Below, piece after piece: positions 34,801 through 46,400 of a DNA stretch of 64,000 bases (positions are counted from its first letter, which is position 1; each line of letters begins with the position of its first letter). Both the position numbers and the translations under genes were made by a program. Source of the DNA: Hyalella azteca. Lineage: Eukaryota; Arthropoda; Malacostraca; Amphipoda; Hyalellidae. The notes below the pieces were generated by a model, which was not told the origin of the DNA, ran no database searches, and worked only from the letters and a program-made list of their open reading frames with translations. Location of the stretch: the NCBI RefSeq assembly GCF_000764305.2, contig NW_025947462.1:62001-126000 (forward strand), read 5' to 3'.

Positions 34801-37027
34801 ACTCTTCCAAATAATTGTTCTCATCTTCTGTTTTGCTTGTGTTTACTATATCACAACTACTGCTTTTGGTTTCTCCTTCATTTACTTCAGTATCGTTCGT
34901 TGCAGCTCGTGTAGCTGTATTGATGTCTCGAGGATCACCTTCTTGGTTATCTTTTACATTTTTCTTGTCAGACAAGCGGGATGAGGATCTACTTGAAGGC
35001 TTGCTGGTAAGCTTCTTTGTTGGCAAGATACTGTCGCCCTTACTTCCAGGTACTGGGCTGTTGGAAGTCGACTCAGCTTCTTTGTTGTCATCTTGTGTAA
35101 GTTCTTGGGAAGATACCGTTTTAGGTTGTTCTCGTGCATTTAAATCAGCTTGTTCTCTGGTAAAATTAGATTCTTTCTTTTTTATTAATATTTCCGGGAT
35201 GACTACTGTGTTTAATTCCATCTCTTTTCCTTCATCATAATTGAGAATTTTTGGTAGTACTCCTTGACCGTAAACTTCACCTCTTGGGTATTGCTCGCAT
35301 TGTTTGCTATCATCTCTTCTCTCATCACCCACGTCGAGATTTAGAGGCGCGTTGATGAGCTGCACAGTCCTGTGGAAAGTATGAGCCATCGTCTCGTCCG
35401 CAGTTCTGCCGTAGCGGTACGTCAAGTTCACGAGGCAGAAGAGCTTCTCACCGCGGAGCTGCTCTTCCGAAAATTCTACAACACCTGTTAGCGTGGAAAC
35501 TTTCAGTTTATCATCATGAAATATGGAATATACAAGAATGTGGGCTACTTACATGTATACTACAAGAATGTGGGCTAATGGGCTACTTTTGCCCATGTTA
35601 GTTTTTTTTGTATGGAATTTTTACAATGAAGCTGATAACTGATGCACTACATTGACAATAGACGAGTTATAATCTCGGCAACGGGGAACAATGAAATTAA
35701 AATTTGAGTAATTCAGTAAATATTATCTATTTATGATTAATTAATATTTTCGTTCGTGATCGGTACACATATGAATAGAAAATGAAAAATTTACAGCTTC
35801 AACTTTACTGGGTTGGCATTAATATGTTGCACCTTATTTAAAAATGCCGTAAATGACATTTTGGCTGGCATAGCTTTCGCGAGTTTTGTTCATAACGAAT
35901 TGAATATATTGAGACCTTTTCCGCACAACATAAATTGCGGAAAAGGCGTCAACGGTTTCTAAAAAGTTTTGCGCTAACATACATTGCCGTCAACTCAATT
36001 CTGATGAGCTAATAACAGTGATATATATGATATGATTTTTAGTAGCATAAACTATAAAAATTTTGCTCAACAGTTTCTCAAGTCGTCCGGGCCAATTCGA
36101 TTAAAAAGTAACATCATTTTAAATGACTATCAGAGATGAAATATTTTCCATTGGGGAATAGTTATATTTAACTGGCCAGATTTTCTTAAGCTGAGAAGCT
36201 TCCAGTAAATTGATTTATGGGGAACTTCTGCTTATGGTTGAGCAGATTTGTGAATAAAAATGTACGGTTGAAATAATGGTAATTGAAGCATTTGTTTCAC
36301 CTGCAACAGGCACCAATTTCTTACATTAACATTCCTTAAGGGTTTTTATTAAAAATAATTGACTAATTTGGTGACATTTAGTGTGTGCGGAGAAGTCCAT
36401 TTCTAATTGCATCGTTCACCTGCGAAAGGCACCAATTTGTTACATCAACATTTTTACGTTTTTTTTATTAATAATTGATTAATATGGTTATTGAGACATC
36501 GTTCACCTGCGACAGGCACCAGACGACGTCCCTGGTCTTCTAGAAAATCTCGATGAGTCAGGTAGACTGTCATGCTGTCTGCAGAAATCATTAATGACGT
36601 AAATTAATAGGTTAGAATAGGTATAACGTATAACTTAATGCAAATTTGGGTAAGTAAGAAACACATAATTTTTATTGTCATTTCCGTACAGCGTATTGAC
36701 ATTTCTAACTTTGGGCCTTATTCTCATTTTCGATCTAATTTTCGTTTACTTCTTTTTATACTGATACTTGTTCGATTGAAAATAATTTCTATGGTTTATT
36801 CGATAATAATATAGAGGATAAATTTCAGTTTTATATCATGCATTGCAATGGATAACATCCAAAATACGCTAATGCTATCTTTATGCAAACATCATCTTCC
36901 AAAGGATGTAAATAAAACAACGTATTAGTTAAATAAGAGTAAATTTTAATGATATTTGCAGTTAAATTCAGTGGGGAAACTTACTGTTGGGCGCAGTCTT
37001 CTTGTAAACTTTACACCTCCCAGCCAT
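31098..37027 (-). CDS. Arrestin with a giant acidic insertion (five exons, 1116 aa)
   Basis: Exons are 36985-37027, 36507-36578, 33343-35484, 32492-32793 and 31098-31889. All junctions are GT..AG with matching phases, giving one 3351-nt frame. Arrestins bind activated, phosphorylated receptors and link them to endocytosis. Diagnostic blocks in order are VYKKTAPN (phosphate-binding Lys pair), MTVYLTHRDFLED, LTYRYGR, LQERLIEKL, EAPNSATLVPGP, GVIYELQVY, ELSVSLNKSIYVF, NKSKKTVK and MGLIVTYFVRVSL. Normal arrestins are about 400 aa. Here roughly 725 mostly acidic residues (about 84-808) sit between the finger-loop strand and the LQERL helix. A conserved-type AP-2 motif ends the protein. It is divergent, so visual or non-visual class is not assigned. 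Family identity is firm; the exact start is inferred from the first ATG of the VYKK exon. Confidence 0.9.
32492..32793 (-). CDS. Arrestin exon 4
   Basis: The acceptor is CCCAG and the donor GTGAGA, 302 nt. The first ~55 codons continue the disordered insertion (EVPPDTGTNEN). The rest returns to the arrestin fold with TQLQERLIEKL (helix I), PFSVSIPAEAPNSATLVPGP and RRW. Phase 1 in, phase 0 out, matching both neighbours. Confidence 0.88.
33343..35484 (-). CDS. Arrestin exon 3 carrying the acidic insertion
   Basis: This 2142-nt exon starts VVEFSEEQLRGEKLFCLVNL and reaches LTYRYGRT, then HTFHRTVQLI, which match the strand and finger-loop region of arrestins. After that the frame stays open for about 670 codons of Glu, Asp, Asn, Ser and Thr with no domain I recognise; the end (RRHYLLPVPSPQQLRLL) is more ordinary. 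Many acidic Ser/Thr contexts would suit casein kinase 2. A 2-kb frame with no stop argues that it is translated. It could also be removed as an exitron, since donor- and acceptor-like words lie near both ends. Confidence 0.82.
36290..36525 (-). repeat. Duplicated arrestin exon-2 donor region
   Basis: The end of exon 2 reads GGTGCCTGTCGCAG|GTGAACGATG. Intron copies read GGTGCCTTTCGCAG|GTGAACGATG (junction at 36420) and GGTGCCTGTTGCAG|GTGAAACAAA (junction at 36301). Spacing is 87 and 119 bp. The intervening DNA also repeats (TTGATTAATATGG-type text). Confidence 0.85.
36507..36578 (-). CDS. Arrestin exon 2
   Basis: This 72-nt exon has acceptor TTTCTGCAG and donor GTGAAC. It supplies the second and third strands, MTVYLTHRDFLED. 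The Asp in HRDF corresponds to a polar-core Asp of the family. It was missed by simple open-frame reading because of its size. Its last ~15 nt plus donor recur twice in the next intron. Confidence 0.85.
36985..37027 (-). CDS. Arrestin exon 1
   Basis: The ATG at 37025-37027 opens MAGRCKVYKKTAPN. KVYKK aligns with the VFKK of family N-termini, the Lys pair that senses receptor phosphates. The donor is GTAAGT after one base of the next codon (phase 1). Any 5' untranslated exon is not identified. Confidence 0.85.
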
Positions 37028-38500
37028 AGCTGACGGTGTTAGACAATCTCCTGTTAATGTTCAACTTCAATGAAAGCTCAAACCAGGATCTTGCGACACG
37101 TATTGTAAATTGGTTTATTATCTCAAAAATGACCGAATTTTATTTGTACTTCATAAAGATAACAATGAGAAAGTTTAGCTGAGCATTCGACCCTTCCGCA
37201 ACGACTCCTCCACGACGTCTGAGAGAGAAAAATGTAGCCTCTATACTTCACTCTCAGGCTTCGGTTAATGCTCAAGTCGCTTTAACCAGATTTTTAACAT
37301 AGCTATTTAAAAGCTGTCGTCAAGACTCAGAGGATCAGGCTACTCTGACGTCTCGAGAAGCCCTCGAGGTGCTGCGAGACACCGCTCGGCTGCCTCCAGC
37401 CAGTTTTGTGTCTCCTATGTGGAATCTTCGAACAATTTTAAATATGGTTTAGTATTCGTAACGCAAATGAATATTTTTCACCAGAACAGTCCTGTCTGAT
37501 TTGGTCCATGACAGTTTGACTAATATTTTATGGATTTGTAATGTATATTGATCTTAAATCCCCACTAATTCTTTTAGATAATCAAAGCGGGATTCGAAAA
37601 AGTGTTGCGTTATTACTGACGGAAGGACGAAATTCAGGAGAACTTTCGAGAGAACTCAACATCAAACAACTCCTTCTATACGGTATCATTTCCTGAAACT
37701 GTTCTCATCGAAAATATAGCTATATTTATAAAATGTATATACAACATGGCTATACCCTATACAGACTTGCCGTCTGTTAACAGTGGGTTGTAATAGGTAG
37801 GAGAAAATTTTCACGGCAATATATTATTCAAATGTTCTTGGATAGGAAAGGTGAAAAACAAAGTGCACATAATCTCTTTACTCGAGGCAAAATAGCAGCA
37901 CTATTAGCGGACACATTTTCAATACATTGTATAAAATATTAACAATAAAAGAGTTTGATATAGCTAAAATTAAAGTTTTCAGATATACAAAATTACAGCT
38001 CACAAACACGTCGAGCATTAGAAAATACGCTAACATAAGTGACTAATTATCAAACCTATGAGTCGAATAAAAACAAGAACCTCCCAGCAAGGCATTATAA
38101 GGCAACACCGGCACATAAATATCAATAATAAAGCTTGAAGCGGGAACGAGCGGCTTCAAGTTCATAAAAGCGCTCCAACGAGTCACACTGCTAAACCTAA
38201 AGCTAGGAGAATCTACAAAATATGGACGAAAGTAGTGCCTAAATATGAATAAAATTTGTAAAATATGAAGAAGCTATTAATGCATAAAAATAATTTCATA
38301 ATTTCTACAGCGCCTATTCCGGATTTAAGGCTACTTGACCGAAGAAATATTCCCATGGTTTTTTACAGCACAGATAAGTAACATAAAAGTCAAGCCTATT
38401 TATAATTAGAAGACCAGCGGTAGGACGGATCAACTTCGTAACAGGTCACCTAACATAAATAAATATACTATATTTCAGGATAACGAACACATTGTGAATT
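37028..38500. other. Intergenic between SARM and arrestin genes
   Basis: The ~1.47 kb separates the SARM stop codon from the arrestin start codon, both on the minus strand. It must hold the SARM 3' end and arrestin promoter. I see no canonical AATAAA for SARM, only a TATAAA variant near 38396, and no clear TATA box. Confidence 0.5.
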
Positions 38501-40419
38501 TTACTTCTTGATGAAAGTTTTCACTTTATTGACATATCTATCCAGTAAGGAAGAAGAGTCGGAGGAGCTCGAACGTTGCATAGTAGCTGCTTTAACGGAG
38601 GGGCTGTGACCGCTCGACCGATTAGGTGATGATGGAGAAACTGCGGGGACGACCGAGTTCGGTTTCGTTGTTGCACCAGGGGTTGGGTTGGTCGCTGATT
38701 GAGGAGTTGAGATCAGGTTTTGATTGGCTTTGGTTGCAGAAGGAGAACATCCTTCATACTCCCCGCAGCTATCAGCATCATCTGTCCGGTCCGTAGACCA
38801 GTCGTTATGAGTAAGAGCTGCAATGGTAGCAAATAACGCCATTTCGTGTGAAGTATCTGAAGCTGACTTGGTTGGAGATTGCCTCGAGATATCAGTGGAG
38901 AAATTATCCTCCTCAGTTATCGTCAGTTCGTCATCGAGCGGAATGCTGCTGAGGCGTCTTCTCCTCCGACCGTTCGAGCTGCCAATGGAGCTGATGGAAG
39001 ATCGCCGCGTGCTGGCCAAGGTGCTTTCGTCTTCTGAAGCTGTCTTGCGTTCGTCCTCCAAATACTGCTCACAAGAAGCTACTAAGTCAATATGGCTGCC
39101 CTCTTTGTGGAGATCAATTTCTTTAACGCGTTTAGTTACGGGTTTAACCGACAATGCCTCGAAAGGACTAGATGAGGTTTCTTTTGGCTTTGGAAAAGTG
39201 ATAGGCTTAGGAGGATTCTCCAAAGTGTGTGTTCGATGGGGCGCACGAGGTGAGAGGCTATTTCGCGAGTCTGCAGTGTTTGGAATGAAGCTGTGAGGCT
39301 GGGAAGAAAGAAGACTCTCAGTTTGTTTGTTATTATCAAAAGATGACTCCGATTTCGCGGGGAATGAGAAGACAGAATCTTTGCGACGTTGAGGCAGTGA
39401 AGTCGAGGACGAAGATGAGATCAGAGACGGAGACCGCAAGCCGCTGGTGAAGGACGATGGAACGGGAGAGGAGGAGTTGGACGAACATGAAGGCTGGGGC
39501 GATCTTTCTTTGCGACAAATATTTGAGAGCTTCGGAACGATGTAAGGATTTCTTGGCTCTGAATACTCCTTTTTTGATCCAGCTGGTACGGATGCAAGAA
39601 TACTGGTTGCTAAAATTCGGCCGTCACGGCATGATAGGTGTTTTTTCTCGTCAGATTCCAAAAATTTACTTTTAGAGTTAACTCGCTTCTTCAAGAAGTT
39701 GGCGTATGGGTTATTATCTTTCGTGTTATCCTCTTTTTCTTGATTCTTAGATAAACTCTTACATGAATCAAATTTGAGAGCAGTTGGAGAGTCCTGAGTT
39801 TGTGGTTTCATTTTTAGCGCTCTCCTCGAATCATCTTCTTTGGGAAGCGAAGATTTGGGAGTTGCTTTGAAATCAGGGGTTAGTCTGCCTTTATCAGATG
39901 AGACGCTCGACGTGTGCTTCCCACTTCTATTTTTAAGCCTTCCACTTAGTCTAATATCTTCTTTCGAACCAGTCGAGCTTCCGTGAGCGCGTCGGAAGCT
40001 GTTTTTCGAGTTGCTTTCTTTCGCCCGAATAGCAGCCGAATGCTTGGTATTAGATGAATCTTTTCCTTTAGAGTCTCTGCGAGACTCAGCGTTCAGCTTT
40101 GAAGAACACTTGTTAGATATTCCTGAGTCAGAAGCGTCCGTGTCGCTGGGAAGAGTGACTTCAGCCACCGAGTCTGTAATCGACGCGGGGACTGAATCGG
40201 GGATCGTAGAATCCGTGAATGATCCTGTAACTGAGCCGGTCAGGGATCCGGCAAGAGAACCTGCAACTGAACTACACTGCGGCATCGAGTCGGCAGCGAC
40301 GGGCGCGGCGCCCGTGGCTTTGTCGAGGGCTGTGTCGAGGCTGCGAGAGCGAGGGTGAGGCAAGTGCGGCGGCCGAGATGGCATGGGCGACCCGCGAGTA
40401 GGCGGAATCACGGCAGCGC
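38501..40419 (-). CDS. Sarm1: SARM long alternative last exon (638-residue tail)
   Basis: Acceptor TTTCTAG, then 638 codons to the stop. Begins [17 protein letters not shown]. Strongly Ser/Pro/basic with many potential phosphosites and no known domain. Ends [16 protein letters not shown], a short amphipathic basic helix that may be a membrane or partner anchor. Long disordered tails after the TIR domain are known in insect SARM proteins; conservation of this one is untested. Confidence 0.8.
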
Positions 40420-43400
40420 CTAGAAATTATGCGAATGTGAGTTTAATTCCAAGAATAACCAACGAGTGGGAATTTTTCATGAGAACATTCAACGAGCAAA
40501 TACTAGCTATGCTCTCGAAAATGGAAAATTCAAGATAAGTTTATGCGTAAATCGAAGATATAATTACACGTGTAATTTTAGGCTCAACTCAAGAGAAATA
40601 TATAATACCAGCAAGGATGCTCCGGCCGATGTGGTGTGATCTGGCGGGCAAGATCGGGCTGCTTCCTCCAGCTCCCCACCGCTTAGGGGAGCCCGACCGG
40701 GGGCTGCCAGGTGGGACTATCGCTCTGTTAAACAATATGATTATAATCATAACAGTGAATGATAGTAAGATAATAATAATAACCCGATATGTTGGGCTGG
40801 AAATCATTAATATGTTAAATCATCATATCAGGAAATATCTTCCCTTATCTCCAAATTCAGTGATCAAATGTGCCCCGATTTCGCCACATTCTCATGAGCA
40901 TGGATACTCGCCACCTGTTTAGTGATCACTTTTATTCTACTATACTCCACTATATCATAACATAATATAAGGATTAAACCGTCGCTCGCCTCACCTCTTG
41001 TGTGGTAGCCTCGCGTTCAGTGCAGGTTCGCCCCGTCAATCTTTGCCAGTGAAGTCCTTGTCGGAGCAGGAAGACCCCTTGCCGGACTCTGTGCTGGTCG
41101 TGCGTTGGTACACAGGCTGAACTCGCGGCAGGGGGGACGGAGTGCCTGCAACGCCCACAATTTATTTTAATTGTATTTAGATTGTGTCACAATAAAGCAG
41201 GTGCACTTGGAGGTATCATAATATAAGTCATGATAGAACATGTGCACTTGGAGGTGTCATAATATAAGTCATGATAAAACAGGTGCACTTGGAGGGGTCA
41301 TAATATGAGTCATGATAAAACAGGTGCACTTGGAGGGGTCATAATATAAGTCATGATAAAACAGGTGCACTTGGAGGTGTCATAATATAAGTCATGATAA
41401 AACAGGTGCACTTGGAGGGGTCATAATATGAGTCATGATAAAACAGGTGCACTTAGAGGCGGGGTAAGAATAGACACCAAGTAAGTAGAGTTCGCAATAA
41501 AAAAGTGCAACAAAACATCTCATTCGTACGTGAGTAGCCAAATAATCAGCGGGCTTGAGGTACCGAGAAAAGAACGACTGAAGAAGAAGATTCCACATAA
41601 AAAAAATACATTAAATATTAAGCGAACATGGCGCAGGGTGGTAAAATGTAATAAATAAGACCACGCGGATAAAAAAGATTCAATGCTGACTTTAATATTG
41701 ACATTACAAACTACTTAGTTAATTCAATTAATAATTTATCAAGTTTTCTCAAGAATATTAGTTGAAGATGTATGATAACTAACCGGCCGCGCGGATGAAA
41801 AAATTCTATGCCGACTCTAATATTGACATTACAAACTACCCAGTTAATTCAACTATTAATGTATCAAGTTCTCCAAAGAATATTAGTTGAAGATGTATGA
41901 AACCAACCAGTCAATTCAACTATTAATGTATCAAGTTTTCCAAAGACTATTAGTTGAAGATGTATGACAACTAACCGGGCTGCGTGAGCATCGTCGTGGA
42001 CTGGTAGCGGCCGAGGGAGCCCGGAGGTTCGCCGCGCAGGCTGCCCTCGCCCCGCATGAAGCGCTCCAACTTGTCTACGCACGCATCCTGGTAGTCGTGG
42101 ATCCATCTGTTGGGGTTGGAGGGCGTGAGTGCGTGGTGTGGGTCATGGAAACTAAATAATAACGTATGAGTGCGTGGTGTGGGTGATGGAAAATAAATAA
42201 TAATGAGTGAGTGCGTGGTTGTGAGTGATGAAAAAAAAATAATAATGAGTGAGTGCGTGGTTGTGGGTAATGAAAAATAAATAATAATGAGTGGGTGCGT
42301 GGTGAGGGTGATGGAAAATAAATAATAATGAGTGAGTGCGTGGTTGTGGGTGATGGAAAATAAATAATAATGAGTGAGTGCGTGGTGTGGGTGATGGAAA
42401 ATAAATAATAATGTGTGAGTGCGTGGTGTGGGTGATGAAGAATAAAGAATAATGAGTGAGTGCGTGGTGTGGGTGACGAAGAATAAAGAATAATGAGTGA
42501 GTGCGTGGTGTGGGTGATGAAGAATAAAGAATAATGAGTGAGTGCGTGGTGTGGGTGATGAAGAATAAAGAATAATGAGTGAGTGAGTGGTGTGGGTGAT
42601 GAAGAATAAAGAATAATGAGTGAGTGCGTGGTGTGGATGATGAAGAATAAAGAATAATGAGTGAGTGCGTGGTGTGGATGATGAAGAATAAAGAATAATG
42701 AGTGAGTGCGTGCTGTGGGTGATGAAGAATAAAGAATAATGTGTGGGTGCGTGGTGAGGGTGATGGAAAATAAATAATAATGAGTGAGTGCGTGGTTGTG
42801 GGTCATGAAAAATGATGAATAATGAGTGGTGGTGAGGGCGTGAGTGCGTGGTGTGGGTCGTGAAAATGAAGAATAATGCGTGAGTGCGTGGTGTGGGTCG
42901 TGAAAATGAAGAATAATGAGTGAGTGCGTGGTGTGGATGATGGAAAATGAAGAATAATGAGTGAGGGCGTGGTTGTGGGAAATTAAGAACAATGAATAAT
43001 GCACGAGTGTGTCTCAACAAACATCATACAAAACTCATGGGTAATGGGAAAGGCGGGAATATAATACGAGTGAGCGGCTATTGGTGTTGTAAAACGGAAA
43101 ATGAAGATTGAGTGAGAAAATTAGCTGGTTCTGCCTCATTATTTTCGACTGCCGCCGGAGCAACGAAATTTAAACTACACTCATAAATAAATGGGTTAAT
43201 ATTGTCCGAATAGTAACACCCTAAATAATTACCCACAGAACGTTCTGTGAGCGGACGCAGCACTTATATGCATTTTGCCGGGCCAAACTTGCTTAAACCG
43301 ACCAGCACAAGGGAAAAAGTCCATCGCAACTTGTAAAACGCTCCATTTATTTCTATGAGTCTAAGTGTACGCTACTAATGAGAACCATAAGGAAACAAGC

Positions 43401-46400
43401 ATTTGGTTGAAGCTTGAAGGTAAGGTAAGCTAATAAAGAAAATTTATTTCCTTGCAGTTCTTAGGTACCAAATCACTTTAATTAAATTAACTTGATATTC
43501 GCAGAGCAATAAGTTTGACATGATCTCACCTGACGCCGTTGAAGTAACACACGGCACGCATGTCGTCGGGCAGCTGCTCAGGCTCCGGCCAGTGGAAGTT
43601 ATCGATGATTGGGATGATATTACAGCCTGAGTCCAGCGCCGCTACGATTTCCTGCACACCGAAATTACAGATTAGGTAAACTTAGGGCAAAATAGATTCA
43701 ATAAATGCGGAAGTCTCAAAATCAGCTTCGAAGTCGATTTTTGTCAACGAAATGAAACGAGTAAAAGGTTTAGAAAATAGGTACGAGTACCTCGGCCAAG
43801 CGTTTCTCGGCCAAAGCAAGCGCTCCTTGTGGTTAACAAAAAAAATATGGCCCGAGCTACGTCACATCTAATAGGTAAGGTAAGTATGTATTAAGTAAAT
43901 ATTCCTTTTAATTTCTTAATAAATTAAGGATTCCTAATAATTTCTCCAAAGTATTCCTTATGGTTGAATGTATAAATTCTTGCCCGAGCATTATCAAACA
44001 AGCATTCCAAATGGTTTAACGAATAAAATTCCAGCACTATCAGCAACGATTTTGTTACCTTATGGACCCAGTCTTTGCAGTCGTGGTCGCCCAAGCATCT
44101 GTCCAGGGCGCTGGGGGTGAGCACCAACAAGAAGTTGCGTGCCTGCCTAATGGAGCCCAGGAGGTTGTTATCGAACTTGCCAGCCTCGAGACGCTCCACG
44201 TCGATGAAGACTGAGAAGCCCTTGAGCTGCATGTGTACTTTCAGCAAGCTGGGGACACGAAATTGATGAAAGTTATGAGATTGCAGTGAAAAGGATGTGT
44301 ACTTTCGACAATCTGGGGATACAAAGTTAATGAAAGTTATGAAATTGCTATGAAAAGGATGTGTACTTTCAGCAAGCTGGGGACACGAAATTGATGAAAG
44401 TTATGAAATTGCCGTGAAAATGATGTGTACTTTCAGCAAGCTGGGGATACGAAAATGAAAGTTATGAGATTGCCGTGAAATGGATGTGCACTTTCAGCAA
44501 GCTGGGGATACGAAAAGGAAAGTTATGAGATTGTCGTGAGATGGATGTGCATTTTCAGCAAGCTGGGGATACGAAAATGAAAGTTATGAGATTGCCGTGA
44601 AAAGGATGCGTACTTTACTTTCAGCAAGCTGGGGATACGAAGATGATGAAAACTATGAGGTTGCCGTGAAAATGATGTGTACTTTCAACAAGCTGGGGAT
44701 ACGAAGATGCTGAAATTTATGACATTGCCGTGAAAAGAGTGTGTACTTTCAGCAAGCTGGGGATACGAAATTGATGAAAATTATGAGGTTACCGTGAAAA
44801 GAGTGTGTACTTTCAAGAAACTGGGGATACGAAGTTAATGAAAGTTATGCGGTTGCCGTGAAAAGAGTGTGTACTTTCAAGAAACTAACTTTCAAGAAAC
44901 TGGGGATACGAAGTTAATGAAAGTTATGAGGTTGCCGTGAAAAGAGTGTGTACTTTCAAGAAACTGGGGATACGAAGTTAATAATGAAAGTTATGAGGTT
45001 GCCGTGAAAAGGATGTGTACTTTCGACAATCTGGGGATACAAAGTTAATGAAAGTTATGAAATTGCTATGAAAAGGATGTGTACTTTCAGCAAGGTGGGG
45101 ACACGAAATTGATGGAAGTTGTGAGATTGCCGTGAAAAGGATGCGTACTTTCAGTAATGTGTTGAAATGAAATAAAGGAAGGTAATGTCATTACAGCGAA
45201 GAGGATTAAATACGATAAGATACGTAAATCTCATGACCCGGATCAAATGGGAGGAATATAAATTTTGTAGTTACCAAGTGTTAGTCACTGAATGCATTCT
45301 CGAAAACGATTTTGCTTTAGTCAGCGAAGTATTGGTAGGCATAAATCTCAAATACGTAAAAAATATAGTTTATTAAGAGAAAAAATGAAAATTTCGATGT
45401 CAGAAAGGTGGTAAAAAAACGAGATTTTACTCAGAGAGCAATACAATTTAACATCAATCAGGATTATATAACTTTGTCCAAACAAGCGCAAGTTACCTAG
45501 CAAGCTGAGATCCGTTGGAGCGCCTGTAGCTGATGAACACATCCAATGTTTTGTCGAGCTGAGTGGAGTCTTGCAGAGTGCTCGCCTCATCTGTGAACAA
45601 TTGGCATGAGCTATTACAGTACGTACGGTATGGTAGGTATGAGGTATTACAATACGTACGGTATTGTAGGTATGAGGTATTACAATACGTACGGTATGGT
45701 AGGTATGAGGTATTACAATACGTACGGTATGGTAGGTATGAGGCATGAACATTGAATTCTTCGACACGTAAAAACAAATACGAGAGCAATGCACAAGAAA
45801 AAAACGCTTTCGTGAGGAGAATCGTCAATGGTTGATATGGCTTCACTAACCACATCACTAATTCGGATTTATGTCAATCAAATGACTTTATAATTTTGCC
45901 TTATCTTTTAAACTAATAAATTAATAACTCTTGAATACTTACTTTTTTTATTCTTTACGATCTTTCTGCACTTCTCGTACACTAAATTCCATGGAAAGCG
46001 TGCGAGAAACCGGAAACATCATGTACATGAATTTTGGTTTCGTGGCGTTTTAATGACAGAAACAATGGATGGTTGTCCAATAAATTGAGAGCAACAAGTT
46101 CTGGCTTTGGTCGGAAAGCTGTAGATGCTTGTTAGTAAAAAATATAATTTCCCATTACAATTAGCAGGAGATGCATAGATTCCTAATTACGATGATGATT
46201 GTTGTAATCATAAATTTTCTTATAATTATTACTACAAGAACATTTGTTGGTAGACATAATGATAGTTCAAAGATGCTAAAGACATTCCCGAAATACGTTA
46301 AAAATGAGCTTAGTAAGAGAGAAAAATTAGGAATTTTCGATATCAGAAGATGGTAGAAAAATGAGATTTTACAACCTTCAGTTTCGCCAGCTTCCCACAA

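Noticed and set aside
33450..35240. Plus-strand open frames of 122-147 codons opposite the arrestin insertion
   Set aside because: Ser/Phe/Val-rich antisense shadows of the acidic coding strand, with no splice or start context.
41036..41038. Stop-codon readthrough (TGA followed by C) joining the short and long SARM ends
   Set aside because: The next donor-like site (after CACAAGAG) leaves phase 2, which does not fit the phase-1 acceptor at 40419. Alternative last exons explain the data better.
41971..43020. Long open frames of 349 and 309 codons on the minus strand
   Set aside because: They are Thr/His/Ser/Leu repeats produced by a ~41-bp tandem array that lacks stops in several frames at once. 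The array is intronic in the SARM gene. Only the last ~43 codons (TIR exon d) are real.
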